Shown piece by piece: positions 57,214-64,000 of a stretch of DNA of 64,000 bases. The position numbers and the translations under genes were made by a program. This DNA is from Phenylobacterium sp. (lineage in GTDB: Bacteria; Pseudomonadota; Alphaproteobacteria; Caulobacterales; Caulobacteraceae): positions 1 through 64,000 of the forward strand of contig NZ_SCVD01000040.1 in assembly GCF_004297125.1 (NCBI RefSeq). The letters run 5' to 3'. The notes under the pieces are model-generated. The model searched no databases. It saw nothing but the letters and a program-made list of their open reading frames with translations, and had not been told where the DNA came from. Positions within the stretch are counted from its first letter, which is position 1, and the number at the start of each line of letters is the position of its first letter.

Positions 57214-58793
57214 GCCGCGCGGGCCTCCGCGCCCTCGCCCCCGACCTGCAGCACGGCGTTCATCGCGGCCAGCAGGCGCTCGGGCTTGATCGGCTTCTCG
57301 ACCACGCCGTTCATGCCGCACATCCGGTAGAACGCGGCGTCGGACGGGTCGGCGTTGGCGGTCAGCGCCAGGATCGGCGCCTGCGACGCCGGCCCGCCGC
57401 CCGAGCGGATGCGCCGCGTGGCCTCGATCCCGTCTATGCCCGGCATCTTGATGTCCATCAGCACCAGGTCGAAGCGCCCGCTGGCGGCGGCCTCGACCGC
57501 GTCCTCGCCGTTGTCCACGGCTTCGCTGGAGCAGCCGAACATCTCGCACAGGGTCTGGGCGACCATGCGGTTGGTGGCGTTGTCGTCGACGATGAGCACG
57601 TGGACCGCCTCGCCGGCCTCCACCGCCTGGGGCGCGCCCGCCTCGGCTTCCGGGGCTGGCAACCGGCGCAGCGGTATCTCGAAGGCCAGTTCGGCGCCGC
57701 CCTCGCGCGGCCGCGCCGAGATCGTCCCGTTCATGCGCTCGACGATCTGGCGGCAGACGGCCAGCCCCAGGCCGGCGCCGCCGTGGCGCATGCCCTCTTC
57801 GGTCTGCTGGAAAGGCGCGAAGACCGCCTCGAGCCGGTCGCCGGGGATGCCCGGTCCCGTGTCGGTCACCGTGCCGGCCAGGCGGACGTCGTCGCCCTCG
57901 ACGACGGCGGCCAGCCGCACGTCGACGCCGCCCTGCGACGTGAACTTCAGCGCGTTGCCGACCAGGTTGTTCAACACCTGTCGCAGGCGCACGGAATCGG
58001 CCAGGATCCAGAGGTCGGCGGGTCCGTCGTAGACGGCGCGGATCTCCAGCCCCTTCAACTCGGCCTGGGCGCTCCACAGTCCGGAGACGTCCTCCAGGAT
58101 GCGCCCCGCCGACAACGGCGCCTCGTCAAGTCCCAGGCCGGCGGCTTCGGCGCGCGACAGGTCCAGGGCGTCGTTCAGCAGCCGCAGCAGGGCCCCGCCC
58201 GACTCCAGGATCGTGTCGATGAAGGGCGCCAGGTCGGGCTGCTGCGACTTGCGCCGCACGATCTCGGCCACGGCGAGGACGCCGTTCAGCGGCGTGCGGA
58301 TCTCGTGGCTCATCACCGCCAGAAAGCGCCCCTTGGCGGCCAAGGCTTCGCCGGCCTCCGAGGCCAGGCGGCTCATGGTCTCTGCGTGGCTGCTGGCGGC
58401 GGCGGCCGAGGCCTGGAGCAGGGCCAGCGCCGTGCCGACGCCGGCATAGCGGCCGGCGCGGGTGACGATGAAGCCGTGCAGCAGCTCCGAGGGCCGCTCG
58501 GCCAGCACGCTGCCGAAGAACTCGGCCAGGGTCGTATCGCCGTCGGCGACCACCGGGTCGCGCTTCATCATGTGCGAGGCCGGGCGCTTCGACCACAGGG
58601 CGTAGCCGTGCTGGGCGGCCATCAGCACCAGGAAGGCGTTGCGCTCGACCAGCCCGACCGGCGCGCCGGCCTGGTCGACCACGGCGATCGCCAGCGTGTC
58701 GGGCTCGTTCTGGAAGCGCTCGTACAGCTCCGCCCCCGGCGTGTTCGGGGACACCGGTGAGATATGCGGCGCGATGTCGAGCAGCAGCGTCAT
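57210..58793 (-). CDS. Soluble hybrid histidine kinase with N-terminal CBS-like pair and receiver domain
   Basis: A 527-residue kinase without a transmembrane helix. Residues about 20-130 look like two CBS motifs (IAVVDQAGAPVGLVERNAFL, then MMKRDPVVADGDTTLAEF and GFIVTRAGRYAGVGTALALL). HisKA follows with His163 in MSHEIRTPLNG, the ATPase with DTGPGIPG and GGAGLGLAV, and a receiver with VDDN and Asp447 in LMDIKMPG. CBS pairs often bind adenine nucleotides, so an energy-sensing role is possible. The ATG at 58793 has GGAG upstream; an upstream start at 58826 is less likely. Confidence 0.9.
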   Translation of the reverse strand: MTLLLDIAPHISPVSPNTPGAELYERFQNEPDTLAIAVVDQAGAPVGLVERNAFLVLMAAQHGYALWSKRPASHMMKRDPVVADGDTTLAEFFGSVLAERPSELLHGFIVTRAGRYAGVGTALALLQASAAAASSHAETMSRLASEAGEALAAKGRFLAVMSHEIRTPLNGVLAVAEIVRRKSQQPDLAPFIDTILESGGALLRLLNDALDLSRAEAAGLGLDEAPLSAGRILEDVSGLWSAQAELKGLEIRAVYDGPADLWILADSVRLRQVLNNLVGNALKFTSQGGVDVRLAAVVEGDDVRLAGTVTDTGPGIPGDRLEAVFAPFQQTEEGMRHGGAGLGLAVCRQIVERMNGTISARPREGGAELAFEIPLRRLPAPEAEAGAPQAVEAGEAVHVLIVDDNATNRMVAQTLCEMFGCSSEAVDNGEDAVEAAASGRFDLVLMDIKMPGIDGIEATRRIRSGGGPASQAPILALTANADPSDAAFYRMCGMNGVVEKPIKPERLLAAMNAVLQVGGEGAEARAA

Positions 58794-59128
58794 GCCGGTC
58801 TCCGGGAAACAACCGGCGCCAGACATCTGCGATCACTCCTAACGGGGCGTTAGAAATACCGTCTTCGTTGGCGAAGATTTTGCGAAGAGTTTGTGACAGT
58901 CGCGGTTATTATTGTCGTTTCAGGAAATCAACGGCGCCCTCAAGGTAATCGCGCACGTCGCGCAATGTATGTCCGACCATCCGTGGCGACGACGCCGCGC
59001 GACCCCAGCCGTCGTCGGGCGAGGTTGGAACTTACGCTGCGGCATGCGACGTCAAAGCCGGTTGTCCGTGCGCGCACCAGCTCTACTATTTCCGCCGCAA
59101 CAGGGATCCCGGCCAACCGGGCGCGCAG
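58794..59128. other. Intergenic region between two histidine kinases
   Basis: A 335-bp divergent region with no supported gene. It holds a perfect palindrome at 58839-58853 and a less GC-rich stretch (58856-58930) with a possible leader or promoter for the minus-strand kinase. A GGAAC motif at 59027-59031 is not at EcfG spacing from a CGTT. Nothing else was seen. Confidence 0.4.
58839..58853. promoter_or_regulatory. Perfect palindrome upstream of the CBS-kinase gene, candidate operator
   Basis: CTAACG-GGG-CGTTAG is a perfect 15-bp palindrome centred 53 bp before the kinase start codon. Confidence 0.4.
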
Positions 59129-60949
59129 ATGAACGCTCCCAGGGGTGGCCTCGGTTCGAGCCGGTTCGCCGGCGACGGCTTCTTCCGCAGCGCCCTGGAA
59201 AGCAGTCCCGACTGCGTGAAGATCCTCGACCTCTCCGGGCGCATCCAGTTCGTGAACCGCAATGGCGTCGTGCTCATGGAGGCCGAGGACGCGGCGAGCC
59301 TGCTGGGCGTCGAATGGCTGAGCCTGTGGGGCGAGCCTGAGCGGCCGATGGTCGCCGCGGCGCTGGCTCGGGGCGCGGAGGGCGAAACCCAGCGGGTGAT
59401 GGGGCCGGCGCGGACCTTCCGCGGCGCCCTGCGCTATTTCGACAATGCAATCGCGCCCCTCTGCGACGACGCCGGCGCGCCGGTCGCCCTCCTGGTCACC
59501 TCCCGCGACGTCACCGAAATCGAGGCGGCGCGGCGCGCGGCCGAGGCGCGGGAACACGAAGCCGAGCTGCAGGCGGCGATCCTGCGCTCCGCCAACGAGG
59601 TGGCGCGGCTCGGCGGCTGGCACGGCGATTTCCGGACCGGTCTGCTCACCCGTTCGGAGGAATGCGTCCGCATGATGTGCGGGGGCCCGCCGGTGCAGCC
59701 GATGCGCGACGGCCTCGACATCTACGACCCGGAGGACCGCCCCCGCATCGCCGCCTACATGTCGCGGGTCCGTCCGCCGGGCGAGCGCATCCGCTACGAG
59801 GCCCCCTTCACCCGCTACGATGGCTCGCGCGGCTGGCTGCGGGTGTTCGGCGAGGCGGTGTACGAGGGCGACGTCTGCGTGGGCCTGCGCGGCGCGGCGA
59901 TGGACATCTCGGACGAGAAGGCCGCCGAGGAGACGATCAAGCGCGCCGAGCAGCGCCTGATCCTGGCGCTGCAGCTCGCCGGGATGCACGTGTACGAGCT
60001 GGACTTCGAGCAAGGGCTCCTCACCCACCACGGGTCCGACGACACTCTCCTCGACGGAGATCTCACGTTCGACGACCTTGGAAGCGGCCTGGAGATGATC
60101 GTGGATCCGCGCGACCGCGACGCGGTGAGCGCGGAGTGGGACGCGGCGCTGGCGAACGGCGTCTCCTTTCGCTCGGAGTTCCGCGTGAACCGGGCGGATG
60201 GACAGGAAGTCTGGGTCTTCGCCGTGGCGGAAACCGCCTTCGACGAGACGGGCAGGCGGCGGCGGCTGATCGGGGCGCTGAAGGACATCACCGCGCGAAA
60301 ACGCAGCGAGCTACAGACCCTCGAGGCCATGGCCAGGATGCGCGAGCACGAAACGCGCCAGAAGCTACTGCTGGACGAGCTGAACCATCGCGTGAAGAAC
60401 ACCCTGGCGGCCGTCCAGTCGGTGGCGGTCCAGACCCTCCGGGACGAGGGCGACATGGCCCACGCCCGCGACCTGTTCATCGAGCGCCTCCTCGCGCTGT
60501 CCTCGACCCACAACCTCCTGGTCCGCCGGGCCTGGCAGAGCGCCTGCCTGCACGAGCTCGCCGAGACGACGCTGAAGCCCTACGGCCGGCCCTACGAGGT
60601 CATCGGGGCGGACCTTCAGCTCGACCCGAACTTCGCCGTGAGCCTCGGCATGGCGCTGCACGAACTGGCGACCAACGCCCTGAAGCACGGCGCCTGGCGC
60701 GGCGCGGGCCGGGTCGGCATCGAGGTGGCGCAAGGGGCCGGCGGCGAGGTCGCCATCACCTGGCGCGAGACCGGCGGCGGTGCGGTCACGCCGCCCACGC
60801 GGCGCGGCTTCGGCTCGCGCCTCCTGGAACGGGGCGTCGCCCGCGAACTGGGCGGCCGCGTCACGCTGGACTTCGCCCGCAGCGGCCTCGTCTGCGCCAT
60901 CCGGGTCCCCGAAAGCGAGCGCCTGAGGGTCGTGCACGCCCAGGCGTGA
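59129..60949 (+). CDS. HWE-family sensor histidine kinase with three PAS domains
   Basis: A 606-residue soluble sensor. Three PAS-type domains occupy about 20-130 (SPDCVKILDLSGRIQFVNRNG), 150-262 (LGGWHGDFRTGLLTRSEECVRM) and 268-385 (ELDFEQGLLTH, RVNRADGQEVWVF). The kinase core has His420 in LDELNHRVKNTLAAVQS and HWE hallmarks including ELATNALKHGAW and ITWRETGGGAV, then GFGSRLLERGVARELGG. HWE kinases often signal to single-domain regulators or to the general stress response. The ATG at 59129 lacks a strong ribosome site but no better start is near. Confidence 0.9.
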   Translation: MNAPRGGLGSSRFAGDGFFRSALESSPDCVKILDLSGRIQFVNRNGVVLMEAEDAASLLGVEWLSLWGEPERPMVAAALARGAEGETQRVMGPARTFRGALRYFDNAIAPLCDDAGAPVALLVTSRDVTEIEAARRAAEAREHEAELQAAILRSANEVARLGGWHGDFRTGLLTRSEECVRMMCGGPPVQPMRDGLDIYDPEDRPRIAAYMSRVRPPGERIRYEAPFTRYDGSRGWLRVFGEAVYEGDVCVGLRGAAMDISDEKAAEETIKRAEQRLILALQLAGMHVYELDFEQGLLTHHGSDDTLLDGDLTFDDLGSGLEMIVDPRDRDAVSAEWDAALANGVSFRSEFRVNRADGQEVWVFAVAETAFDETGRRRRLIGALKDITARKRSELQTLEAMARMREHETRQKLLLDELNHRVKNTLAAVQSVAVQTLRDEGDMAHARDLFIERLLALSSTHNLLVRRAWQSACLHELAETTLKPYGRPYEVIGADLQLDPNFAVSLGMALHELATNALKHGAWRGAGRVGIEVAQGAGGEVAITWRETGGGAVTPPTRRGFGSRLLERGVARELGGRVTLDFARSGLVCAIRVPESERLRVVHAQA

Positions 60950-60977
60950 GGCCGACCGGGACGAGTCCCCGGCGGCG

Positions 60978-61550
60978 TCAACTTCGACCGACTCGCAGGA
61001 AATGAACGCGCGCCGCCCCGTAGTCGCGCGCGTCCAGCATCTCGTAGCCGGGGATGAGCGGAGGGGGTTCGGTCACCCCGCGCTCGAAGACCACGACCGC
61101 GCCGGGCGCCAGCCAGCCGCCCGCCGCCAGCTTCTCCAGCGCCTGCTCGCCCAGGCCCTTGGCGTAGGGTGGATCCAGGAACGCCAGGTCGAACGCTGGC
61201 CCGTCGGCCCCGGGCTTCGCGCCCAGGTCGGTGGCGCTGCGGCGATGGACCCGGGTCTTGCCGAACAGGCCGCCCAGCGCCTCGACGTTGTCGCGGATCG
61301 CGCCCCGCGCCGCCTCGTCGGTCTCCACGAACAGGCAGAAGCTGGCCCCCCGCGACAGGGCCTCGAAGCCCAGCGCCCCGGAGCCCGCGAACAGGTCGAT
61401 CACCCGCCGCTCGCGGACGCCGGCCGACCACGGGGCATGTTCCAGGATGTTGAAGATCGCCTGCCGGGCGCGGTCCGAGGTCGGGCGAGTGGCCTCGCCC
61501 TTGGGCGCGATCAGCGCCTTGCCGCGGAATTCCCCTGAGACGATGCGCAA
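60978..61550 (-). CDS. rsmD: 16S rRNA (guanine(966)-N(2))-methyltransferase
   Basis: Methylates G966 of 16S rRNA. From the TTG at 61550 the product is 190 residues, normal for RsmD, and starts with the family's (M)RIVSGEFRGK. The SAM-binding IDLFAGSGALGFEAL is at 51-65 and the catalytic DPPY at 126-129. The TTG start is supported by AAGGAG upstream; the longer frame to 61622 would overlap the divergent enoyl-CoA hydratase start. In related genomes it normally follows rluB on the same strand; here a hydratase gene separates them. Confidence 0.93.
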   Translation of the reverse strand: MRIVSGEFRGKALIAPKGEATRPTSDRARQAIFNILEHAPWSAGVRERRVIDLFAGSGALGFEALSRGASFCLFVETDEAARGAIRDNVEALGGLFGKTRVHRRSATDLGAKPGADGPAFDLAFLDPPYAKGLGEQALEKLAAGGWLAPGAVVVFERGVTEPPPLIPGYEMLDARDYGAARVHFLRVGRS

Positions 61551-61620
61551 AGCCCGGCGCTCCTTGTGACTGCGGTCCTCCCGTTCCAAGCTTTCCGCCA
61601 ACAAAGCAAGGGAGAGCGTC

Positions 61621-62427
61621 ATGGGCTTGGTGAAGGTTGAACGGCGGGGCGGGACCGCGGTGATGACCTATGCGAACCCGCCGCTGGGCACGATGACCGC
61701 CGCGGGGTCCCAGGAGATGCTGGAGGCGTTTCGGCCTCTCAGCGCCGACGCGGCCGTGCGCAGCGTCATCGTCACCGGCGGCCTGCCCGACATCTTCATC
61801 CGCCACTACGACGTGGGCGAGCTGTCGGCCGCCAGCGACGCCACCGAGGGCATGGCGCCGCCGGAGCCGCCGCCATCCGCCCAGCCGGGCGGACGCCCGC
61901 GCCAGGGCTTCCTGGCCCTGGTGGACGAGATCTTCGAGGCGCCGAAGCCCGTCGTCGCGGCGATCAACGGCCTGTGCATGGGCGGCGGGTTCGAGCTGTC
62001 GCTGGCCTGCGACCTGCGGGTCGCCAGCCCGAAGGTGGCCGCCATCGGCCTGCCCGAGACCCGGATCGGCATCTTCCCGGGCGGCGGCGGGACCCAGCGG
62101 CTGCCGCGCGTGGTCGGCGAGGCCAAGGCGCTGGAGATCATCCTGCGCGGCCTGACGTTCGACGGCGCGGAGGCGCACCGCATCGGCCTGGTCCACGAAC
62201 TGGCCGACGACCCGCTGGCCCGCGCCCTGGAGATCGCCGCGGAGTGGGAGACCCGCGGCGCCCAAGGGCTCGCCTACGCCAAGCGCCTCACCCGCGCGGC
62301 CCTCGACCGCCCGGTTTGGGAGGGCCTGTCCGATGAGCGCCGGAGCTTCGGGGAGGTGATGCGGACGGCCTCGGCCCGCGAGGGCCTGCGCCGGGGCCGC
62401 CCGCCCGCGGAGATCCAGAAGGTTTGA
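61621..62427 (+). CDS. Enoyl-CoA hydratase/isomerase family protein
   Basis: A 268-residue crotonase-fold protein. KPVVAAINGLCMGGGFELSLACDLRVAS (the oxyanion-hole region) and GLPETRIGIFPGGGGTQRLPRVVG carry the signatures; the usual catalytic glutamates lie in ELSLACD and LPETRIG. Residues about 73-95 form an extra proline-rich loop (EGMAPPEPPPSAQPGGRPR). Substrate unknown. It is divergent from rsmD and its last 140 bp overlap the antisense end of the pseudouridine synthase gene. Confidence 0.9.
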   Translation: MGLVKVERRGGTAVMTYANPPLGTMTAAGSQEMLEAFRPLSADAAVRSVIVTGGLPDIFIRHYDVGELSAASDATEGMAPPEPPPSAQPGGRPRQGFLALVDEIFEAPKPVVAAINGLCMGGGFELSLACDLRVASPKVAAIGLPETRIGIFPGGGGTQRLPRVVGEAKALEIILRGLTFDGAEAHRIGLVHELADDPLARALEIAAEWETRGAQGLAYAKRLTRAALDRPVWEGLSDERRSFGEVMRTASAREGLRRGRPPAEIQKV

Positions 62428-63841
62428 TCCGAGCGGGCCTGGGGCCGGTTGGTTTGGGCGAGGCCGATCTGAAGTCCGAGGGCTCGGGGCCGGACGACTT
62501 TGGGCCGGGCTTGTAGCCGGACGCCTTGGGGCCGGAGCCCTTGTATCCCCCGGGCTTGGGACCAGCGGCCCTGAAGCCGGACGGCTTGGAGCCCTCGGGC
62601 CTGGGTGCGGACGGCTGGAACGCGACGGCCTTAGGCTCCGGCGGCCGGGACGGCCTCGGTCCGGTCGATTTCGACGCCGAGGCCCGGGCCGCCGCGGCCT
62701 TGCGCTCGGCAGGCCGTGGCCGAGGGGCCGCCAGGGTCGGGGCGGGGCGGTCGATGATGCCGGGGCGCGTCGGCGTGACCACCTTGCCCGCCCGCTTCGC
62801 CTTCACCGCGGGCTTGGGCTTGCCCGAGGCCTTGGACCTGGCGAAAGCTGCGTCCTTCAGCGGCTGGCGGACCTTCGGCTTCGGCTTGGCCCAGCCGGCC
62901 TTGTAGACCGGCTTCTCCTTGGGACCGGTCCGCGCCGGCGCTAGGTCGGCCTGGGCCTTGGCTTCCTCCTGGGCGCGACGCGACGCGCTCTTGTTGGGCG
63001 AGCGGTACTGCGGCCGCTCCCCGGTGGGCAGGTTGGCCGGGTCGATGTGCTCGGCGAACTGCTCGCGGACCACCCGAGGCCCCACTTCCTCCAGCTCGCC
63101 CACCCCCAGGGTTCCCAAGGCCAGCGGCCCGTAAGCCAGGCGGATCAGCCGGTTCACCTTCAGGCCGATGGCCTCCAGCACGCGGCGCACCTCGCGGTTC
63201 TTGCCCTCGTGCAGGCTGACGGTCAGCCACAGGTTGGCGCCCTGCGGCCCCTCCTTGGCCTTGTCCAGCTTGGCGTCGACCGGGCCATAGCGGACGCCGT
63301 CGACGGTGATGCCGTCCTTCAGCGTGTCCAGCTTCTCCTGGGTGGTCCGCCCGTGGGCGCGGGCGCGGTAGCGGCGGACGATGGCCGTGGACGGCATCTC
63401 CAGCGCCCGGGCCAGCTCGCCGTCGTTGGTGAGCAACAGCAGGCCCTCGGAATTGATGTCGAGGCGGCCCACCGAGATCAGCCGCGGCAGCCCGTTCGGC
63501 AGGGCGCCGAACATCGTCGGGCGGTTGTTCGGGTCCTTGTGCGTCGTCACCAGGCCCACGGGCTTGTGGTAGCGGAACAGGCGCGCGGGCTCGGGCTCGC
63601 CGATCACCTCGCCGTCGACGGTGAGGATGTCGCCGGGCTCCACCTTCACGGCCGGCGTGTCCAGCGTGCGGCCGTTGATGCCGACCCGCCGCTCAGCGAT
63701 CAGGCGCTCGACGTCGCGGCGCGAACCGACGCCGGCGCGGGCCAGCAGCTTGGCCACGCGTTCGCCCCCTTCGGGGCCGCCATCGGAATCGTTGTCTTGA
63801 CCCGGATCGTCGGGCTGGGGTCGTAGTGGATCGTGGACCAT
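62288..63841 (-). CDS. rluB: RluB-type rRNA pseudouridine synthase with a long basic repetitive C-terminal tail
   Basis: Modifies 23S rRNA uridine. Of 517 residues, an acidic N-terminus (1-27) precedes an S4 domain (about 28-75, RVAKLLARAGVGSRRDVERLI) and the catalytic domain with Asp128 in VGRLDINSEG and KNREVRRVLEAIGL. From about residue 275 to the end is a disordered tail rich in Pro, Lys, Gly, Arg and Ser with loose GPKPSG-like repeats. The last 46 codons are antisense to the enoyl-CoA hydratase gene. The ATG at 63841 is likely; its start region overlaps that of tadA. Confidence 0.92.
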   Translation of the reverse strand: MVHDPLRPQPDDPGQDNDSDGGPEGGERVAKLLARAGVGSRRDVERLIAERRVGINGRTLDTPAVKVEPGDILTVDGEVIGEPEPARLFRYHKPVGLVTTHKDPNNRPTMFGALPNGLPRLISVGRLDINSEGLLLLTNDGELARALEMPSTAIVRRYRARAHGRTTQEKLDTLKDGITVDGVRYGPVDAKLDKAKEGPQGANLWLTVSLHEGKNREVRRVLEAIGLKVNRLIRLAYGPLALGTLGVGELEEVGPRVVREQFAEHIDPANLPTGERPQYRSPNKSASRRAQEEAKAQADLAPARTGPKEKPVYKAGWAKPKPKVRQPLKDAAFARSKASGKPKPAVKAKRAGKVVTPTRPGIIDRPAPTLAAPRPRPAERKAAAARASASKSTGPRPSRPPEPKAVAFQPSAPRPEGSKPSGFRAAGPKPGGYKGSGPKASGYKPGPKSSGPEPSDFRSASPKPTGPRPARIKPSGSPRAGGPGAGPRGPRPSASPPRSSGAHRTGPPKPGGRGPRG

Positions 63842-64000
63842 GATCAGCGGACAATGCGCATCGCGCTCGAAGCGGCGCAAGCGGCAGCCTTGGCGGGGGA
63901 GACACCCGTCGGCGCCGTCGTGGTCGATCCAGCGTCCGGCGAGGTGGTCGCGGTCGGCGCGAACCAGCCCATCGGCAGCCACGATCCCACCGCCCATGCC
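63833..64000 (+). CDS. tadA: tRNA-specific adenosine deaminase, N-terminal part (cut by window edge)
   Basis: Deaminates A34 to inosine in tRNA-Arg. Only 56 residues are inside the window. They read MDHDQRTMRIALEAAQAAALAGETPVGAVVVD and run to HDPTAHA, just before the zinc-binding HAE motif, as in TadA. GTG at 63833 is the better start by family length; the ATG at 63854 is an alternative. It is divergent from rluB, with starts overlapping by 9 bp (or 12 bp apart with the ATG). The tadA-rluB pair is common in Alphaproteobacteria. Confidence 0.88.
   Translation, partial: MDHDQRTMRIALEAAQAAALAGETPVGAVVVDPASGEVVAVGANQPIGSHDPTAHA

Noticed and set aside
59027..59053. EcfG (general stress) type promoter GGAAC...CGTC before the HWE kinase
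   Set aside because: The spacer is 18 nt and the -10 is CGTC instead of CGTT, so it fails the consensus on both counts.
61551..61622. Longer N-terminus of RsmD from 61622
   Set aside because: It would overlap the divergent hydratase start and add residues absent from the family. The TTG at 61550 has AAGGAG upstream.

Overview
The window is a 64 kb piece of a very GC-rich alphaproteobacterial chromosome. The gene set points to the Caulobacterales (Caulobacter/Phenylobacterium type): a tkt-gap-pgk-fba cluster near zapA and a candidate 6S RNA, a BamF-type (DUF3035) lipoprotein after ileS-lspA, a TipF-like EAL protein, a CIRCE-controlled groESL operon, and many soluble or HWE histidine kinases. 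This placement is inferred from gene content; there is no rRNA gene in the window. No tRNA, CRISPR array, transposase or integrase was seen.

Layout. 0-9 kb: central carbon genes on the minus strand (fba partial, pgk, gap, tkt) with an exported S9 peptidase and purT, then a plus-strand pair (coiled-coil protein, zapA). 9-14 kb: desaturase, candidate 6S RNA, 5-formyl-THF cyclo-ligase, YmdB phosphodiesterase, a hybrid histidine kinase and a small membrane protein. 14.3-18.4 kb: a less GC-rich four-gene surface-glycan cassette (GtrA-like flippase, GT2, methyltransferase, GT-C transferase), bounded by direct repeats that copy the 3' end of groEL and its terminator. 18.4-20.5 kb: groEL/groES with CIRCE and promoter. 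20.5-31 kb: lipid, stress and cell-wall genes (Cfa, VOC protein, acyl-CoA dehydrogenase, TauE/SafE, L,D-transpeptidase, M15 carboxypeptidase, hydrolase, GST).

31-40 kb: an acyl-CoA block that fits the ethylmalonyl-CoA pathway: a long acyl-CoA dehydrogenase like (2S)-methylsuccinyl-CoA dehydrogenase, two TetR regulators, a HIG1 protein, cobalamin adenosyltransferase, etfBA (its electron acceptor) and 3-hydroxybutyryl-CoA dehydrogenase. 40-43 kb: an ECF42-type sigma factor with its YciI/DGPF partner, a VOC protein and a DoxX protein; two identical-spacing promoter motifs (TGTCGG-N17-CGTC) lie in front of the two transcription units. 43-48.5 kb: TipF-like protein, HAD phosphatase, MaoC hydratase, ribF, exported cyanophycinase-like protein, three very small proteins and a cold-shock protein.

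48.8-64 kb: ileS-lspA-bamF, a TraB/GumN protein, mutL, a MerR/TipAS regulator, a VOC protein, a CBS-domain hybrid kinase, an HWE kinase, rsmD, an enoyl-CoA hydratase, an RluB-type pseudouridine synthase with a long basic repetitive tail, and the start of tadA. Two features of genome architecture stand out. Six of the fourteen convergent gene pairs share a 4-bp stop-codon overlap (CTAG, TTAG or TTAA). Several other convergent junctions are filled by hairpin-forming repeats of at least three families.
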